A program made the position numbers and the translations under genes. DNA of 64,000 nt, taken from NCBI RefSeq assembly GCF_022201045.2, contig NC_068558.1, positions 7,221,501 to 7,285,500 of the forward strand, given 5' to 3'. The notes under the pieces are model-generated. The model was not told the origin of the DNA and did not search any database. It saw nothing but the letters and a program-made list of their open reading frames with translations. Positions within the stretch are counted from its first letter, which is position 1; every line of letters begins with the position of its first letter. Shown here in pieces: positions 63,001-64,000 of the stretch. Source of the stretch: Citrus sinensis (Eukaryota; Streptophyta; Magnoliopsida; Sapindales; Rutaceae).

Positions 63001-64000
63001 AGAGAGACGATTTGCGATTTGGCAGACAAACTTTACAAAGCCACCAATGGAAGGTCTAAACTTGTAGCCGAATGAGTCCAAAAGCTTTACTAATATTAAT
63101 TCATGTGCTGCTAGGCGCTAGCTGCGCGGATGGTGGAGTGAAAAGAGAGATGGAAAAGTAAAAGGCTAAAAGCACAACAGTCAATTGTCGAAAACACTTT
63201 ACAAAATTTCCACGTCAACTCATTAAAAGTCAATCCACTAATCAACCCAGCTGTTTCTTCTTGTCTCATTGGGCATCGTGTTTCCGCTGAACTAGCTCTA
63301 GCCCAAGACAGAAAAGCCTAGCTTAACAAATTTGGGCCCAAAAGCTGGAAATGTAAATACAAACCATCAAACATTTCAAAGAGTTCTCTGGGTGAGGGAA
63401 ATTTCTCAAGGCCCTTGTTTCACATGCAACTAAACTAACCAATAGAGTCATGACGTATCTATGTTTATATAGATAATTATGAATTTTATTAGCTTGTTTG
63501 TACATGTTTTCGATGTACATAATATTTTTGACGTTGATTGTTATCATATAACCACTCTTATAAGTTCAGAGTGGTCAATGTTGACCTCCATTTCCTACTT
63601 TGCTATCAACAGGAAGAAATAATAAGCATGTCTTGTAGACTACAATATAATTTATTCATCTAAATTATGGCCTCGTTTGAATTGAGATTAGGTGGCTATA
63701 GTTTTTAAATTACAATATTAAAATATTTGATAAAAACTTGTTACTGTGACCAAGAAACTAAAACAATTTGAAATTACACTTGTATGACAAATTCTATAAT
63801 ATCTTTATTATTTTTTTTATCAAAATTATTATTTAAATACCAAATTTCTTACACACATTATCAATTTTTTTCATAGTATCTATGACTTAAACTTTTTTAT
63901 CAAAATTTTTCATAGTAGCTGCAACAATAGGGCCTAAGTAGCAATATAATATTTGTGACAAGTCGATAGTGTTGCTAGCATTGTAGGGCATGTTTAAGGT
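63001..64000. other. terminal spacer
   Basis: No gene is supported; the minus-strand frame at 63323-63547 has no domain. A segment at about 63669-63937 has GGCC-containing ends and AT-rich inverted similarity (TTTGATAAAAA on both arms) and may be a small MITE. Confidence 0.4.
63669..63937. mobile_element. possible MITE with GGCC ends
   Basis: The left end GGCCTCGTTTGAATT and the reverse complement of the right end GGCCCTATTGTTGCA are followed inward by GCTA and TTTGATAAAAA on both arms. The arms are diverged and no target duplication is clear. Confidence 0.35.

Overview
This is nuclear DNA from a flowering plant, almost certainly a eudicot. Introns are short and AT-rich with GT-AG borders, intergenic DNA is AT-rich with many small transposons, and every recognisable protein is a plant family (mini zinc finger, GASA, CLE, RWP-RK, DYW-type PPR, plastid malate dehydrogenase, geranylgeranyl reductase). 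A rosid such as Citrus would fit, but the sequence alone does not prove the species.

Layout. 1-11 kb: a decayed nuclear copy of plastid DNA with atpH (about 1616-1930), one intact mini zinc finger gene (3292-3576), a long gene-free AT-rich stretch, and a small hAT-type element (9298-9819). 11.2-17.4 kb: one large Mutator-like element (MULE). It has a FAR1-type transposase on the minus strand and a GRF-type zinc finger remnant on the plus strand. A second hAT-type element (13598-14631) is nested in the transposase. 19-26.8 kb: a GASA peptide gene, a GT47 glycosyltransferase and a CLE45-like peptide gene. 29.7-33.7 kb: a seven-coding-exon RING-CH membrane protein gene with one GC-AG intron. A third hAT-type element lies just upstream of it (33951-34827). 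37.1-42.1 kb: a DOMINO1/DCL-like nuclear protein gene and an RKD (RWP-RK) transcription factor gene. 43.3-51.2 kb: a single-exon DYW PPR gene, plastid NAD-malate dehydrogenase and geranylgeranyl reductase (CHLP), with a 153-bp tandem duplication in the CHLP upstream region and a Mutator-type MITE behind it. 53.6-59.1 kb: a GDSL lipase, a SINE-like retroposon, a solo LTR and a PSY-like sulfated-peptide precursor. 59.1-64 kb: no gene seen, only repeats, including an A14-G21 tract.

The genes are not an operon-like unit; each has its own promoter. Gene order is informative. From memory of Arabidopsis, MIF1, GASA6 and an exostosin gene are neighbours near At1g74660-74680. A GDSL gene, geranylgeranyl reductase and RKD2 are neighbours near At1g74460-74480. 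A PPR gene and plastid MDH lie near At3g47530/47520, and DOMINO1 and a RING-CH gene near At5g62440/62460. The window therefore looks like an ancestral block that Arabidopsis split between duplicated segments. Three genes bear on signalling or development: CLE45-like, PSY-like and the RKD factor. The RKD factor belongs to the family behind egg-cell identity and, in citrus, nucellar embryony.
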